Source of the DNA: an uncultured Bacteroidales bacterium
Lineage (GTDB): Bacteria > Bacteroidota > Bacteroidia > Bacteroidales > P3
DNA: 64,000 nt
Assembly: GCA_900317955.1 (NCBI GenBank)
Contig: ONIP01000010.1
Location: 19,970-83,969, forward strand
Reading direction: 5' to 3'
The notes under the pieces are model-generated. The model saw only the letters and a program-made list of their open reading frames with translations. It was not told the origin of the DNA and made no database searches. Positions 43,135 through 52,569 of this stretch are shown here, one piece after another. Both the position numbers and the translations under genes were made by a program. Numbering within the stretch: the stretch's first letter is position 1; each line of letters begins with the position of its first letter.

Positions 43135-44457
43135 TTAGCGATGGCGTTTGGGGAGCCGCAGTTGTTTGCCTTTGGAGCTGACCGTTTTCATCATTTTGCG
43201 GGTTTCTTCGAATTGTTTGATGAAACGGTTGACCTCTTGGATGGAGTGGCCGCTGCCGGAGGCGATGCGTTGTTTGCGGCTTCCGTTGATGCAACTGGGG
43301 TTGCGGCGTTCGTATGGGGTCATGCTGCCGATCATGGCTTCGATGGGTTTGAAGGCGTCATCGTTGATTTCAACATTTTTGGTGAGTTTGTCCATGCCGG
43401 GAATCATGCCGATGAGGTCTTTCATGCTGCCCATTTTTTTGACTTGGTTGATTTGGGAGAGAAAGTCGTCGAAGCTGTATTCGTTGTGGATGAGTTTTTT
43501 CTGTATTTTGCGGGCTTCTTCTTCGTCGTATTGCTCTTGGGCGCGTTCGACGAGGGAGACGACGTCGCCCATGCCGAGGATACGGCTGGCCATGCGGTCG
43601 GGGTGGAAGACGTCGAGGGCATCCATCTTTTCACCGATACCGACGAATTTGATGGGCTTTTGGACGGTGTAGCGGATGGTGAGGGCGGCACCGCCACGGG
43701 TGTCACCGTCGAGTTTGGTGAGGACTACGCCGTCGAAGTCGAGTCGGTCGTTGAATGCTTTTGCGGTGTTGACGGCGTCCTGACCGGTCATGGAGTCGAC
43801 AACGAAGAGGGTTTCCTGTGGGTTGAGGGTGGATTTAAGGCGGGAGATTTCGTCCATCATCTCTTCGTCAACAGCGAGACGACCGGCGGTATCGACAATG
43901 ACAATGTTGGTGCCTTTTAGGCGAGCATCCTTGATAGCTTTGGTGGCGATGTCGACGGGGTTGGTGTTGCCTTCTTCGGTGAAGACGGGAACCTGGATTT
44001 GTTGTCCCAGTGTTTGGAGCTGGCTGATAGCGGCGGGGCGGTAGACGTCGCCGGCGACCAGCATGACGCTTTTGTTTTTCTTGTTTTTGAGGTAGTATGC
44101 CAGTTTGGCGGAGAAGGTGGTTTTACCAGAGCCTTGGAGACCGGCGATAAGGATGACTGCCGGAGTGCCTTTGGTGTTGATGTCGACGGCTTGGGAACCC
44201 ATGAGTTCGGTAAGTTTCTCGTGGACGATTTTCACCATTAACTGTCCGGGTTCAATGCTTTGGATGACGTTGCGGCCCAGGGCTTCGGATTTGACTTTAT
44301 CGGTGAATTCCTTGGCGATGGGGTAGCTTACGTCGGCGTCGAGGAGGGCTTTGCGAACCTCTTTCACCGTCTCGGCTATGTTGATATCGGTGATGCTTCC
44401 TTTGCCTCGTAGCGTGTGTAACGCTTTCTCTATCTTGCTACTAATACTTTCAAACAT
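43135..44457 (-). CDS. ffh: signal recognition particle protein Ffh
   Basis: The 440-residue protein is the SRP54 GTPase that directs nascent membrane proteins to the translocon. The N domain (1-90) is followed by the G domain with the P-loop GLQGSGKTT (106-114), DTAGRLAVDEE and TKLDGDTRGGAAL. The methionine-rich M domain ends at about 430 with a short basic tail (KGKQLRLPKRHR) and has the SRP-RNA binding motif IASGSGHSIQEVNRF. A -7 box lies at 44485. The protein appears intact. Confidence 0.97.
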   Translation of the reverse strand: MFESISSKIEKALHTLRGKGSITDINIAETVKEVRKALLDADVSYPIAKEFTDKVKSEALGRNVIQSIEPGQLMVKIVHEKLTELMGSQAVDINTKGTPAVILIAGLQGSGKTTFSAKLAYYLKNKKNKSVMLVAGDVYRPAAISQLQTLGQQIQVPVFTEEGNTNPVDIATKAIKDARLKGTNIVIVDTAGRLAVDEEMMDEISRLKSTLNPQETLFVVDSMTGQDAVNTAKAFNDRLDFDGVVLTKLDGDTRGGAALTIRYTVQKPIKFVGIGEKMDALDVFHPDRMASRILGMGDVVSLVERAQEQYDEEEARKIQKKLIHNEYSFDDFLSQINQVKKMGSMKDLIGMIPGMDKLTKNVEINDDAFKPIEAMIGSMTPYERRNPSCINGSRKQRIASGSGHSIQEVNRFIKQFEETRKMMKTVSSKGKQLRLPKRHR

Positions 44458-44484
44458 AGTGTTATTCGTGCTTCTGTTGAGAAT

Positions 44485-44493
44485 GCAAATTTA
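44485..44493 (-). promoter_or_regulatory. -7 box (TAAATTTGC) of ffh
   Basis: The reverse complement reads TAAATTTGC, 28 bases upstream of the ATG, within an A+T-rich divergent spacer shared with rpoD. Confidence 0.65.
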
Positions 44494-44616
44494 CGGTTTT
44501 TTTTTTGATTTTTATCTCTAAAATTTAATTAACAAACTTTTTTTTCTCTTTTATGAAACTTTTTTCGTTTTTTGACGTTATGGGGGTATAAAGAATGTGG
44601 AATAGAAAATTCAGAT

Positions 44617-45477
44617 ATGAGACAGTTAAAAATTACCCATTCCATTACAAACCGCGATATTAAGTCGCTGGATAAGTATTTACAGGATATTTGCAGCGAG
44701 GAGTTGCTGACTCCTGAGGAGGAGGTACGTCTTGCACAGCGTATCAAGGCTGGCGACCAGGAGGCGTTGGATCGTCTTACCAAGGCCAATCTCCGTTTTG
44801 TGGTGTCGGTTGCCAAGCAGTATCAGAACCAAGGGCTGAGTCTTCCCGACCTTATCAACGAAGGCAATGTGGGACTGATCAAGGCAGCCAAGCGTTTTGA
44901 CGAAACCCGTGGTTTTAAGTTTATTTCGTATGCAGTGTGGTGGATTCGCCAGTCGATTTTGCAGGCCATTGCAGAGAATTCGCGTATCGTCAGGCTTCCG
45001 TCCAACCAGTTGGGTGCTCTCAATAAGTTGAAGAAAGAAATCAGCCGTTTGGAACAGGAGCTGGAACGTCCGCCATCGGAAGAGGAGCTGGCCGATTTAC
45101 TTGATATTCCCGAGGAGAAAATCAAGAGTATTCTTGGTATTTCGGGTCGCCACATATCTATCGACGCGCCTCTTGTGGCCGACGAGGATGTGAATTTTGT
45201 TGATGTGCTGCCCAACGAGGATACCCCCCCGACAGACAGTGCGTTGATGCAGGAATCGTTGTCGCAGGAGATTGAGCGCGCCCTCTCTACACTGACCGAG
45301 TATGAGCGTGAGGTAATCAAAATGTATTTTGGAATAGGTCTTCCCCATGCTTTGAGTCTTGACGAGATTGCCATGAAGTTCGGCCTTACCCGCGAGCGTG
45401 TGCGTCAAATCAAGGAAAAGGGTATCAAGCGTCTTCGTGTTAGCAGCAAGAGCAAACATTTACAGGCATATTTGTAG
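44617..45477 (+). CDS. rpoD: primary RNA polymerase sigma factor (sigma-70/SigABfr type)
   Basis: I chose the ATG at 44617, giving [25 protein letters not shown], the standard start in this phylum; the open frame extends upstream without family sequence. The 286-residue protein lacks region 1.1. It has region 1.2, region 2 ([26 protein letters not shown], and [15 protein letters not shown] with the aromatic melting residues), region 3, and region 4 with the helix-turn-helix [29 protein letters not shown]. This short housekeeping factor recognises the TTTG/TAnnTTTG promoters seen across the window. rsmG follows after three bases. Confidence 0.97.
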   Translation: MRQLKITHSITNRDIKSLDKYLQDICSEELLTPEEEVRLAQRIKAGDQEALDRLTKANLRFVVSVAKQYQNQGLSLPDLINEGNVGLIKAAKRFDETRGFKFISYAVWWIRQSILQAIAENSRIVRLPSNQLGALNKLKKEISRLEQELERPPSEEELADLLDIPEEKIKSILGISGRHISIDAPLVADEDVNFVDVLPNEDTPPTDSALMQESLSQEIERALSTLTEYEREVIKMYFGIGLPHALSLDEIAMKFGLTRERVRQIKEKGIKRLRVSSKSKHLQAYL

Positions 45478-45480
45478 ACT

Positions 45481-46113
45481 ATGGCAGGTATAGATTTGCT
45501 GTTGAAATATTTTCCCGGTATGACAGAGCGGCAAAAAGAACAGTTTGCCGCTCTGTTGCCCTTATATGAGGATTGGAACTCGAAGATTAACGTCATCTCG
45601 CGCAAGGACATGGACAATTTTTATGAGCACCATGTGCTGCATAGTCTCGCCATTGCCAAGGTCCAGCCGTTCAAGACGATGGCAGAGATTCTGGATGTAG
45701 GCACCGGTGGCGGCTTTCCCGGCATCCCATTGGCCATCATGTTCCCCGACGCGAAGTTTTATCTGGTCGATTCCATTGGGAAAAAAATCAAGGTAGTGCA
45801 GGACGTTGTGGAACAACTTCAGTTGCAGAATGTCCGTGCCGAACAGATTAGAGCCGAGCAGGTGGAGGGCGATTTTGATTTCATTGTGTCGAGGGCTGTA
45901 ACCGACCTCTCCCAGTTTACGCAATGGGTTAAGGGTAAGGTGTCCAAGATACAGTATCACAATCTTCGCAACGGTATCCTGTATCTTAAAGGGGGAGACC
46001 TCACCTCCGAGCTGGCTCCCTTCCGCAAAAAAGTCCGCACATGGGACATCAGCGATTTCTTCGAGGAGGAGTACTTCGACACCAAGAAGGTTATCTATCT
46101 CCCCATGCGCTAA
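45481..46113 (+). CDS. rsmG: 16S rRNA (guanine-527-N7)-methyltransferase
   Basis: The 210-residue protein methylates G527 of 16S rRNA. It has the family N-terminus (LLKYFPGMTERQKEQFAALLPLYEDWNSKINVISRKD), the SAM motif LDVGTGGGFPGIPLAIMFP near 72-90, and SRAVTDLSQFTQW near 140. It starts three bases after the rpoD stop, an operon with the sigma factor that I have not seen described as functional coupling. The length is normal for the family in Bacteroidota. Confidence 0.96.
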   Translation: MAGIDLLLKYFPGMTERQKEQFAALLPLYEDWNSKINVISRKDMDNFYEHHVLHSLAIAKVQPFKTMAEILDVGTGGGFPGIPLAIMFPDAKFYLVDSIGKKIKVVQDVVEQLQLQNVRAEQIRAEQVEGDFDFIVSRAVTDLSQFTQWVKGKVSKIQYHNLRNGILYLKGGDLTSELAPFRKKVRTWDISDFFEEEYFDTKKVIYLPMR

Positions 46114-46188
46114 TCAGATTTAGACGCTTGTTGCAGGGAATGACCGAAGCGGTCATGATGTACTGTGGTCTTATTATCGACAGTTCTA

Positions 46189-46950
46189 TCATTCAATCTT
46201 TCTGAATTCCATATAGGTGTTGGTGTAGTGGTAATAGATTTTCAGTATCTTGTCGGAAACGGTGTATTCTATGGCCTCGTTAAGGGCGTTGAGCATTCTT
46301 TCTTCCCATCCTGAGGCATCATATATCTCGGTACAATTCCCAATGTAAATATGTATGTTGTAGCCGTGTGTGGTGTAATTGCCCTCCAGTTGGTTTATTC
46401 CTTTACCCACCACTGTACCGTCCTCTTTGAACTCTAACCAGAAAAGTAGCATCTGGTCGTTCCAAATAGGTTGCTCGCTGCTCTGGGTGGCGCGGTCCAC
46501 AAAGCGGGTTAGTTGCCAACGGTTGTCGGTAATATGCGGGATGTGGTAGTTTCGATAGATGCAACGTATGCTATTGCGGTCTATGTCGTGGACATCGTAG
46601 CCCTCGCCTGCTATGCCACCCATCGACACAAGCACATTCCCTTGGCAGTCGTGCAGGTTTACAAATCCGTCGGCGCACGAAACGCAATAGTTGGTAAGGA
46701 AACCGTCCATGCCGTCGTCGTACTTGCAGATACATATTTCGCCTTTGAAATCGCCGCGGTGGCTCTCCATATAATTCACAGTGTTGCGAAGCCATTCAAG
46801 CTGGCGCATGGCGTCGTCGCAGCCGCAGTGGCTAATTGTCTCTATATTAGTCCAGAGGGTGTCTACATGTTCCTGCTTGCTACAGGCAGCAAGGCTTAGC
46901 CCGCTTACCGAAGCCAGGATGGCGTAATAAAGAAATCTTTTCATCTTCAA
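46189..46950 (-). CDS. lipoprotein with a META-like C-terminal domain
   Basis: The 253-residue protein has a lipoprotein signal (lipid Cys at about 23 in LAACSK). A Cys-rich N-terminal part contains HCGCDDAMRQLEWLRN, ICICKYDDGMDGF and NYCVSCADGF. The C-terminal part (about 145-253) reads like the META/HslJ fold seen in many Bacteroidota lipoproteins (NRWQLTRFVDR, LFWLEFKEDGTVVGKGINQLEGNYT, and a final TYMEFRKIE). Its role is unknown. It is convergent with rsmG; a small hairpin (ATGACCG with CGGTCAT, 46140-46156) lies between the two stop codons. Confidence 0.72.
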   Translation of the reverse strand: MKMKRFLYYAILASVSGLSLAACSKQEHVDTLWTNIETISHCGCDDAMRQLEWLRNTVNYMESHRGDFKGEICICKYDDGMDGFLTNYCVSCADGFVNLHDCQGNVLVSMGGIAGEGYDVHDIDRNSIRCIYRNYHIPHITDNRWQLTRFVDRATQSSEQPIWNDQMLLFWLEFKEDGTVVGKGINQLEGNYTTHGYNIHIYIGNCTEIYDASGWEERMLNALNEAIEYTVSDKILKIYYHYTNTYMEFRKIE

Positions 46951-47105
46951 TATAATGTATTAGGTTAATAAATTATGCGAAGCATTCAAATTTGTGTCGC
47001 ATTTCCCCTAAAACGTAGTAACGATGAAAATCTCACAAAAAATAACTCTTTTTAACAATCTTTAGTGGAGGAGTGTCGTGCACCAAACTGTACTAAGATG
47101 TTGCT

Positions 47106-47678
47106 CTACAGTCCAATCAAATGCTCAAGGAGTATTTTTGTCCCCAGGCCTATCAGCACCACTCCGGCAATAATGGTTGCCGCCCGTTCCGGCACAGGAA
47201 TGTTGCGCCGACCCAGGTGCACACCTATCAACGAAACAATCAAAGTCGTTCCCCCAATCATTACCACAGTCCACAGCACATCGTAAATAGCGTGCTCCAA
47301 CCCCAGCCCTATGCCCACGGCAAAAGCGTCGATACTTGTGGCAATGCCCAGCAGGAACATCGTCCCGACATTCACCACCTTGTGCCTTGTTGCCACCTCT
47401 TCCTCTTGGTTCCTTATGCCGTCCACAATCATCTTTCCTCCAACAAAAAGCAGCAGCCCGAACGCCACCCAGTGGTCCACCGATTCTATAAACGACCTTG
47501 CAACGTCGCCTATCAATGCCCCCATCAACGGGAACGCCCCTTGGCAGAAACCAAAAATCAATGCCATCAATATTCCACGTCGGAAACTGATTTTGCTGTG
47601 AAAAGCCGTTGTGGCGGACACCACAAGCGAGTCCACACACAGCGATAGCGACAACAATAAAGCCTCGATAACAATCAT
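47106..47678 (-). CDS. mntP: manganese efflux pump MntP
   Basis: I chose the ATG at 47678 because the product then starts MIVIEALLLSLSLCVDSLVVS, the usual first span; upstream codons are not family-like. The 190-residue protein has six spans with the two acidic motifs of MntP, LCVDSLVVSATTAF (about 13-26) and ATSIDAFAVGIGLG (about 113-126). The latter is typical for the family and the former a slight variant. It exports Mn2+ from the cytoplasm. It has its own promoter box and is divergent from the thioredoxin-like gene. Confidence 0.93.
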   Translation of the reverse strand: MIVIEALLLSLSLCVDSLVVSATTAFHSKISFRRGILMALIFGFCQGAFPLMGALIGDVARSFIESVDHWVAFGLLLFVGGKMIVDGIRNQEEEVATRHKVVNVGTMFLLGIATSIDAFAVGIGLGLEHAIYDVLWTVVMIGGTTLIVSLIGVHLGRRNIPVPERAATIIAGVVLIGLGTKILLEHLIGL

Positions 47679-47722
47679 TCTGCAACTATTTTGTATTTGT
47701 TTGGCATTTCGTCTACGGAGTT

Positions 47723-47731
47723 GCAAAAATA
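47723..47731 (-). promoter_or_regulatory. -7 box (TATTTTTGC) of mntP
   Basis: The reverse complement reads TATTTTTGC, about 45 bases upstream of the ATG. No Mn-riboswitch was recognised in the leader. Confidence 0.65.
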
Positions 47732-47884
47732 CACATTTTTCTTGGAACAACATCCCCGGGCTTTAAAAATATTTTCTGCATCCCGTGTCAGCCGGGCGTC
47801 CGGCCATTCGGTCTTTTCCCACCTCGCCCGCCATTTTTTTATATACACGGTACAATAATGTCGTCCCCCGCGCGTTATCTTTGT

Positions 47885-49324
47885 ATGAAACGTATTATAA
47901 GAATTACTATCCTCCTTGCACTGGCTCTCTTGGTGGCTTTCCCCTCTCAGGCCAGAAAAAAGAACCAATATGAGATAACCCTTACCATTAATGGCGGCAA
48001 AGATACCCTCATGTATCTTGGCCATTACCAGGCCAAAGGCAACAGTGTTGTCGACACCGCCATCCGCGACAAGAAAGGCCGTTTCGTTTTCGAAGGCACC
48101 GACTCCCTGCCCGAGGGCCTTTATTTCTTCGCCAACCAGCAAGGCTCCTATGTCGAGTTTGTTGTCTATCATGAGAAACCTTTCTTCAAATTCGAGACAG
48201 AGCAAGGCGACTGGACTGCCCAGATGAAAGTAAAGGGAAGCCCGCAGAACGAGTACTTCTTCCAGTTTCACCGCATCGACGCCCAAGTCTCCAAAGACCT
48301 TGCCAGTCATGTCGGCAAACTGGACTCTGCCGAGTTCGAGAAATATAAATATGAGAAACTCCTCATGCTCGACAGTGTCAAAATGTCCATGATTTTGCAG
48401 CGTCCCGACATGTTCCTCTCCAAGATGATGCGCGCCACCCGCGACGTGGAGCCCCCCTTGCTGAGTCCCTCTGGCGACACTCTTTCCGACGACCAGCGCC
48501 GCGACTATTTCCTCGCTCACTATTTCGACAATATCCCCCTCGACGACAATGCCATCCTCCGCACCCCCAAAGCCGTCTTTTATGACCGTGTCATGAATTT
48601 CTACGACCGTGTCCTCAAGTACGCCCCTCCCAAGACCATCATCAAATACCTTGATGCCATGCTCCAACGCTCCAAGGCTGCCCCCGACGTATTCCAGTAT
48701 CTCGTCGTCACCCTCACCCAGAAGTATCTGCAAAGCAACGTCATGGTCTATGACGAAGTTTACGTCCACCTGGTCAAGAACTATTACGCCACCGAAGACA
48801 ACTTCTGGTCTTCGCCCACCTCCATCGACAAAGAACTCACCCGTGCCAACAAGTGGGAGCGCCTTCTCGTCGGTCGCGAAGCCCCCGAGCTCATCCTTTT
48901 CGACACCCTCCATATCCCTCATTCCCTCCATGCTTTCCCCCACAAGTGGAAACTCCTCGTCTTCTGGTCCCCCAACTGCGGACACTGCCAGCACAGCATC
49001 CCCGAGGTCTATCGCATCTTTCAGCAATACAGCGCGCAGTACGATATTGCCGCCTTCACCATTCTTAGCGACCCCGACGACAAAACCCGCGTCGAATGGC
49101 GCAACTTCCTTCGCGACAAGAATATGAATAGCCCCCTGTGGCTCAGTCTCGACGGCGGTGAAGCCAACGTCGACTGGCATGATGTCTACGACATCACCTC
49201 CACCCCGCAAATCTACCTTATCGATGAAAACAATATCATCCAGGCCAAAAAACTGGGCGAAAGTAGCATCGAAAACGTCATCAAAGCTATCTGCGGCAAT
49301 CCCGCCGCCCGTGTCTCCGAATAA
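47885..49324 (+). CDS. thioredoxin-like (TlpA/ResA-type) secreted protein with DUF4369-like domain
   Basis: From the ATG at 47885 the 479-residue product has a signal peptide (MKRIIRITILLALALLVAFPSQA). A DUF4369-like beta domain follows (about 30-120, YEITLTINGGKDTLMYLGHYQAKG), then a helical middle (DUF5106-like) and a C-terminal thioredoxin domain with CGHC at 365-368 in FWSPNCGHCQ and the cis-Pro in STPQIYLID. It is probably a periplasmic thiol:disulfide oxidoreductase. Another ATG lies nine codons upstream (47858). A TATCTTTG box abuts the chosen ATG, so the true start is uncertain. The M3 peptidase gene follows after 18 bases. Confidence 0.88.
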   Translation: MKRIIRITILLALALLVAFPSQARKKNQYEITLTINGGKDTLMYLGHYQAKGNSVVDTAIRDKKGRFVFEGTDSLPEGLYFFANQQGSYVEFVVYHEKPFFKFETEQGDWTAQMKVKGSPQNEYFFQFHRIDAQVSKDLASHVGKLDSAEFEKYKYEKLLMLDSVKMSMILQRPDMFLSKMMRATRDVEPPLLSPSGDTLSDDQRRDYFLAHYFDNIPLDDNAILRTPKAVFYDRVMNFYDRVLKYAPPKTIIKYLDAMLQRSKAAPDVFQYLVVTLTQKYLQSNVMVYDEVYVHLVKNYYATEDNFWSSPTSIDKELTRANKWERLLVGREAPELILFDTLHIPHSLHAFPHKWKLLVFWSPNCGHCQHSIPEVYRIFQQYSAQYDIAAFTILSDPDDKTRVEWRNFLRDKNMNSPLWLSLDGGEANVDWHDVYDITSTPQIYLIDENNIIQAKKLGESSIENVIKAICGNPAARVSE

Positions 49325-49342
49325 TTAACAACATCTTTCAAT

Positions 49343-51439
49343 ATGAAAAAAACATTATTAATTGCAGGGTTTGCAGCTGCCACCCTGCTCACAACCGGAT
49401 GTAAAAAAAGTATGGACAACCCGTTCTTCTCCCCATGGGGCACCCCCTATGAGATTCCTGATTTCTCAAAAATCAAGACCGAACACTACATGCCTGCCTT
49501 CGAGGAGGGCATGAAACAGCAACTGGCCGAAATCGATGCCATCGTCAACAACCCCGACGCGCCCACCTTCGAGAACACCATCGAAGCCTACGAGTACAGC
49601 GGCGAGCTCCTTAACAAGGTCTCAGGTGTCTTCTTCAACCTCAGCGAGTGTGAAAACAGCGACGAGATGGAAGCCATCGCCGAAGAGGTAACCCCCAAGC
49701 TCTCCGCCCACGGCGACAACATCGCCCTTAACCCCGAACTCTTCAAGCGCGTCAAGACTGTCTACGACCAGCGCCAGAGCCTCAACCTCAATCCCGAGCA
49801 GCAGCGTCTCCTCGAGGAAACCTATAAAGGTTTTGTCCGCAGCGGTGCCAATGTCCCTGCCGAGCAGCAGGCACGTTTCCGCCAGCTCAACGAGCAGATA
49901 GCTTCCCTCACCCTTCGTTTTGCCCAGAACGTCCTTAAGGCCACCAACGCCTATCAGCTGGTACTCGACACAGCCCCTGCCGGTCTCACCACCGACCAAA
50001 TCGCTGCCGCCCGCGAGACTGCCGATGCCGACTCTGCCACCAAGGGCAAACTCGTCTTCAGGCTCAACCTTCCCAGCTGGGAACCATTCATGCAGAACTG
50101 CGCCGACCGTGACCTCCGTCATCAGATGTGGGAGGCCTACACCACCCGATGCAACGGCGGTGATTACGACAACACCAAGATTATCGACACCCTCACTAAT
50201 CTCCGTCTCGAACGTGCCAACATCCTCGGCTTCAAAACCCACGCCGACTATGTCCTCGACGATTGCCTTGCCAAGACCCCCCAGGCTGTTAATGCCTGCC
50301 TCATGCAAATCTGGGGTCCCGCCCTTACCAAAGCAAAACAGGAATGCGCTGAATACCAGAAAATGATAAAGAAAGACATTCCCGGTGCCACCCTCGAGCC
50401 TTGGGATTGGCGTTACTATAGCGAAAAACTCCGCAAAGAGAAATACGACCTCGACGACGACCTCGTCCGTCCCTACTTCTCCCTCGACAATGTTCGTGAA
50501 GGCGCCTTCGCCACTGCCAACAAACTCTACGGCATTACCTTCCGCGAAAACAGCTCCCTTCCCACCTACAACAAGGATGCCCATGCCTACGAAGTTCTCG
50601 ACGGAGACCAAGTTATCGGCATTCTCTACATGGATTTCCATCCCCGTGCCAGCAAGCGCAGCGGTGCTTGGATGACCGAATTCCGCGGCCAGAAAGTCGA
50701 CCGCGACGGCAACAACGTCATCCCCATCATCCAAGTGGTCTGCAACTTCACCAAACCCACAGCCGACAAACCTTCTCTGCTCAATTTCGACGAGAGCGAA
50801 ACACTCTTCCACGAATTCGGCCACGCCCTCCACGGACTCCTCAGCAAATGCCACTATCCTTCTTTGGCTGGCACTAATGTCCCGCGCGATTTCGTCGAGC
50901 TCCCCTCTCAGATAATGGAAAACTGGTGCCGTAACCCGCAGGTCATGAAAACCTATGCCAAGCATTACCAGACCGGTGAGAGCATCCCCGACGAACTCAT
51001 TGCCAAGATTTCCGCTGCTCAGACCTACGGCCAGGGATTCATCAACACCGAACTCCTCGCAGCCTCCCTGCTCGACATGGCCTACCACAGCATCACCTCT
51101 AAGCAGCCCATCGACGCCAATGCCTTCGAAGCCGACTACCTCAACGGCATCGGCCTCATCCCCGAAATCATCAGCCGTTACAAGAGCCCCTACTTCCAGC
51201 ACATCTTCACCACCGGCTACGATGCGGGATACTACAGCTATACCTGGACCGCCATCCTCGACCACGATGCCTTCGCAGCCTTTGTCGAAAGTGGAGACCT
51301 TTACAACCCCGACCTCGCCAAAAAATTCCGTCACATCCTCGAGAGCGGCAACACCGTCGAGCCCATGCAGCTCTACCTCCAGTTCCGTGGTCAGGAACCC
51401 AGCGTCACCCCCCTGCTCAAAGACCGTGGCTTGATATAA
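49343..51439 (+). CDS. M3 family metallopeptidase lipoprotein (peptidyl-dipeptidase Dcp/oligopeptidase type)
   Basis: The 698-residue protein is a lipoprotein (lipid Cys at about 20 in LTTGCKK) with the all-helical M3 fold. The zinc motif HEFGH lies at 490-494 in ETLFHEFGHALHGLLS, followed by GTNVPRDFVELPSQIMENW, which carries the third ligand; DAGYYSYTWTAILDHDAF is near the end. It should remove dipeptides from, or cleave, short peptides in the periplasm. It is coupled to the thioredoxin-like gene by an 18-base gap and ends at a strong terminator. Confidence 0.95.
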   Translation: MKKTLLIAGFAAATLLTTGCKKSMDNPFFSPWGTPYEIPDFSKIKTEHYMPAFEEGMKQQLAEIDAIVNNPDAPTFENTIEAYEYSGELLNKVSGVFFNLSECENSDEMEAIAEEVTPKLSAHGDNIALNPELFKRVKTVYDQRQSLNLNPEQQRLLEETYKGFVRSGANVPAEQQARFRQLNEQIASLTLRFAQNVLKATNAYQLVLDTAPAGLTTDQIAAARETADADSATKGKLVFRLNLPSWEPFMQNCADRDLRHQMWEAYTTRCNGGDYDNTKIIDTLTNLRLERANILGFKTHADYVLDDCLAKTPQAVNACLMQIWGPALTKAKQECAEYQKMIKKDIPGATLEPWDWRYYSEKLRKEKYDLDDDLVRPYFSLDNVREGAFATANKLYGITFRENSSLPTYNKDAHAYEVLDGDQVIGILYMDFHPRASKRSGAWMTEFRGQKVDRDGNNVIPIIQVVCNFTKPTADKPSLLNFDESETLFHEFGHALHGLLSKCHYPSLAGTNVPRDFVELPSQIMENWCRNPQVMKTYAKHYQTGESIPDELIAKISAAQTYGQGFINTELLAASLLDMAYHSITSKQPIDANAFEADYLNGIGLIPEIISRYKSPYFQHIFTTGYDAGYYSYTWTAILDHDAFAAFVESGDLYNPDLAKKFRHILESGNTVEPMQLYLQFRGQEPSVTPLLKDRGLI

Positions 51440-51454
51440 TACCCCTGCAACAAA

Positions 51455-51503
51455 CCAAGAGCCCCACGGGTTACACTCCCGGCCAGGGCTCTTGGTATTT
51501 TTT
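51455..51503 (+). terminator. Rho-independent terminator of the M3 peptidase operon
   Basis: CCAAGAGCCC (51455-51464) pairs with GGGCTCTTGG (51486-51495), with an inner CCGGG/CCCGG-like stem, and is followed by TATTTTTTTC. Confidence 0.88.
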
Positions 51504-51595
51504 TCTATAGAACCACTGTCAAAATCTATAAACCTTTCTCACAAACACTCAATACAATAAAACCTGATAATTAGAAAACAACATCCTAAAAAACT

Positions 51596-51802
51596 ATGGA
51601 CAACAACATCAAGAAACTAACCCGCAGCACCACCGACCGTCGTATTGCCGGAGTATGTGGCGGCCTGGCTCAATATTTCAACGTCGACGTCACCGTCATC
51701 CGCATCCTTTTCCTCATAGCCCTGTTGTTCGGCTGTTTCGGCTTCTGGGCCTACCTCATCATCTGGCTCGCCGCCCCCGAAGACAACCGTCTCAACCAGT
51801 AG
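51596..51802 (+). CDS. PspC domain protein
   Basis: The 68-residue protein is a bare PspC domain: [24 protein letters not shown], then a span [30 protein letters not shown]. PspC domains take part in envelope stress responses; in Bacteroidota the stand-alone form is common. No pspA or regulator is adjacent. The single gene has a terminator downstream. Confidence 0.93.
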   Translation: MDNNIKKLTRSTTDRRIAGVCGGLAQYFNVDVTVIRILFLIALLFGCFGFWAYLIIWLAAPEDNRLNQ

Positions 51803-51870
51803 CCTCACATGGAGGCTCTCTCCCCTTTGTACTGAAGTTTTTCCTTTCCCTAAAGGTTTAAAACGAAAAC

Positions 51871-51906
51871 GAAGAGCCGCGGACTTTTCCGTGGCTCCTC
51901 GTTTTT
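51871..51906. terminator. bidirectional terminator between PspC and flavodoxin genes
   Basis: GAAGAGCCGCGG (51871-51882) pairs with CCGTGGCTCCTC (51889-51900) with two mismatches, flanked by A-rich and T-rich runs on the two sides, between convergent genes. Confidence 0.8.
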
Positions 51907-51918
51907 CAATAGGGTAGC

Positions 51919-52458
51919 TTAGTTCATCAGTCGGCTTTCGCCCCAAGTGTATTGGGGATAAGCCTTTTTCAGGTCGGCTGCCGACCCCGTGACATTGCTC
52001 CCGCCGCTCGTGGCAAAAACGCAGAGGGTCTTTCCCTTCAGGTCATGTGCTTCGATGAATGTGTTGATAATGGTGGGTGCAGTATACCACCACACGGGGA
52101 AACCAATCCATACTGTGTCGTAGTCGGCAATGTTCTTGCACGTCTCTTTGATAGCGGGACGTGAACTTTTGTCTTTCATCTCCACCGACGAGCGCGACTG
52201 TTTGTTGGTCCAGTCCAAATCTGCTGTCGTGTACGGTTGTTCAGGTGCTATTTCAAAGAGGTCTGCATCCTTCTCTTTTGCCAGGCGTTCAGCGGCAGCT
52301 TTTGTGGTGCCGGTAGCCGAAAAATAAGCAACAAGGGTCTTCTTCATTGTTTGGGTCTCCTTTTTTTGTGGGTTGTTGTTCTCTTGTTTGTTCTGTGCAC
52401 ATGCCGTCATACCCAGAAGTATCGCGGCGGCACACACGATCGATGCAATTCGTTTCAT
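51919..52458 (-). CDS. flavodoxin family lipoprotein
   Basis: The ATG at 52458 gives MKRIASIVCAAAILLGMTAC, a lipoprotein signal with lipid Cys at 20. A linker with an internal Met (ETQTMKKTLVAYFSATGTT) leads to the flavodoxin fold, where the FMN phosphate loop FSATGTTKAAA is clear, as is FPVWWYTAPTIINTF. The 179-residue protein should carry FMN outside the cytoplasm. The internal Met stands exactly where a cytoplasmic flavodoxin would start. A paralogue with the same plan is at 62427. The DUF362 gene lies 111 bases upstream on the same strand. Confidence 0.85.
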   Translation of the reverse strand: MKRIASIVCAAAILLGMTACAQNKQENNNPQKKETQTMKKTLVAYFSATGTTKAAAERLAKEKDADLFEIAPEQPYTTADLDWTNKQSRSSVEMKDKSSRPAIKETCKNIADYDTVWIGFPVWWYTAPTIINTFIEAHDLKGKTLCVFATSGGSNVTGSAADLKKAYPQYTWGESRLMN

Positions 52459-52569
52459 GGCTTGTATTAGGTTGGTCTTGAATTTAACTACCATTATGTC
52501 GTAGGGAATCGAGCCTGTCACATTGTCTTCTCGGGTCAATACGACAGGCTTCCTCCTTTCTCTTCTCTA

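Noticed and set aside
46140..46156. Hairpin ATGACCG/CGGTCAT as a terminator
   Set aside because: The stem is short (seven pairs, three-base loop) and no T run follows on either strand; noted only in the neighbouring entry.
47675..51334. Long antisense open frames (about 510 and 570 codons) opposite the thioredoxin-like and M3 peptidase genes
   Set aside because: They are shadows of C-rich codon use on the plus strand; the translations are Val/Gly/Glu biased and have no motif.
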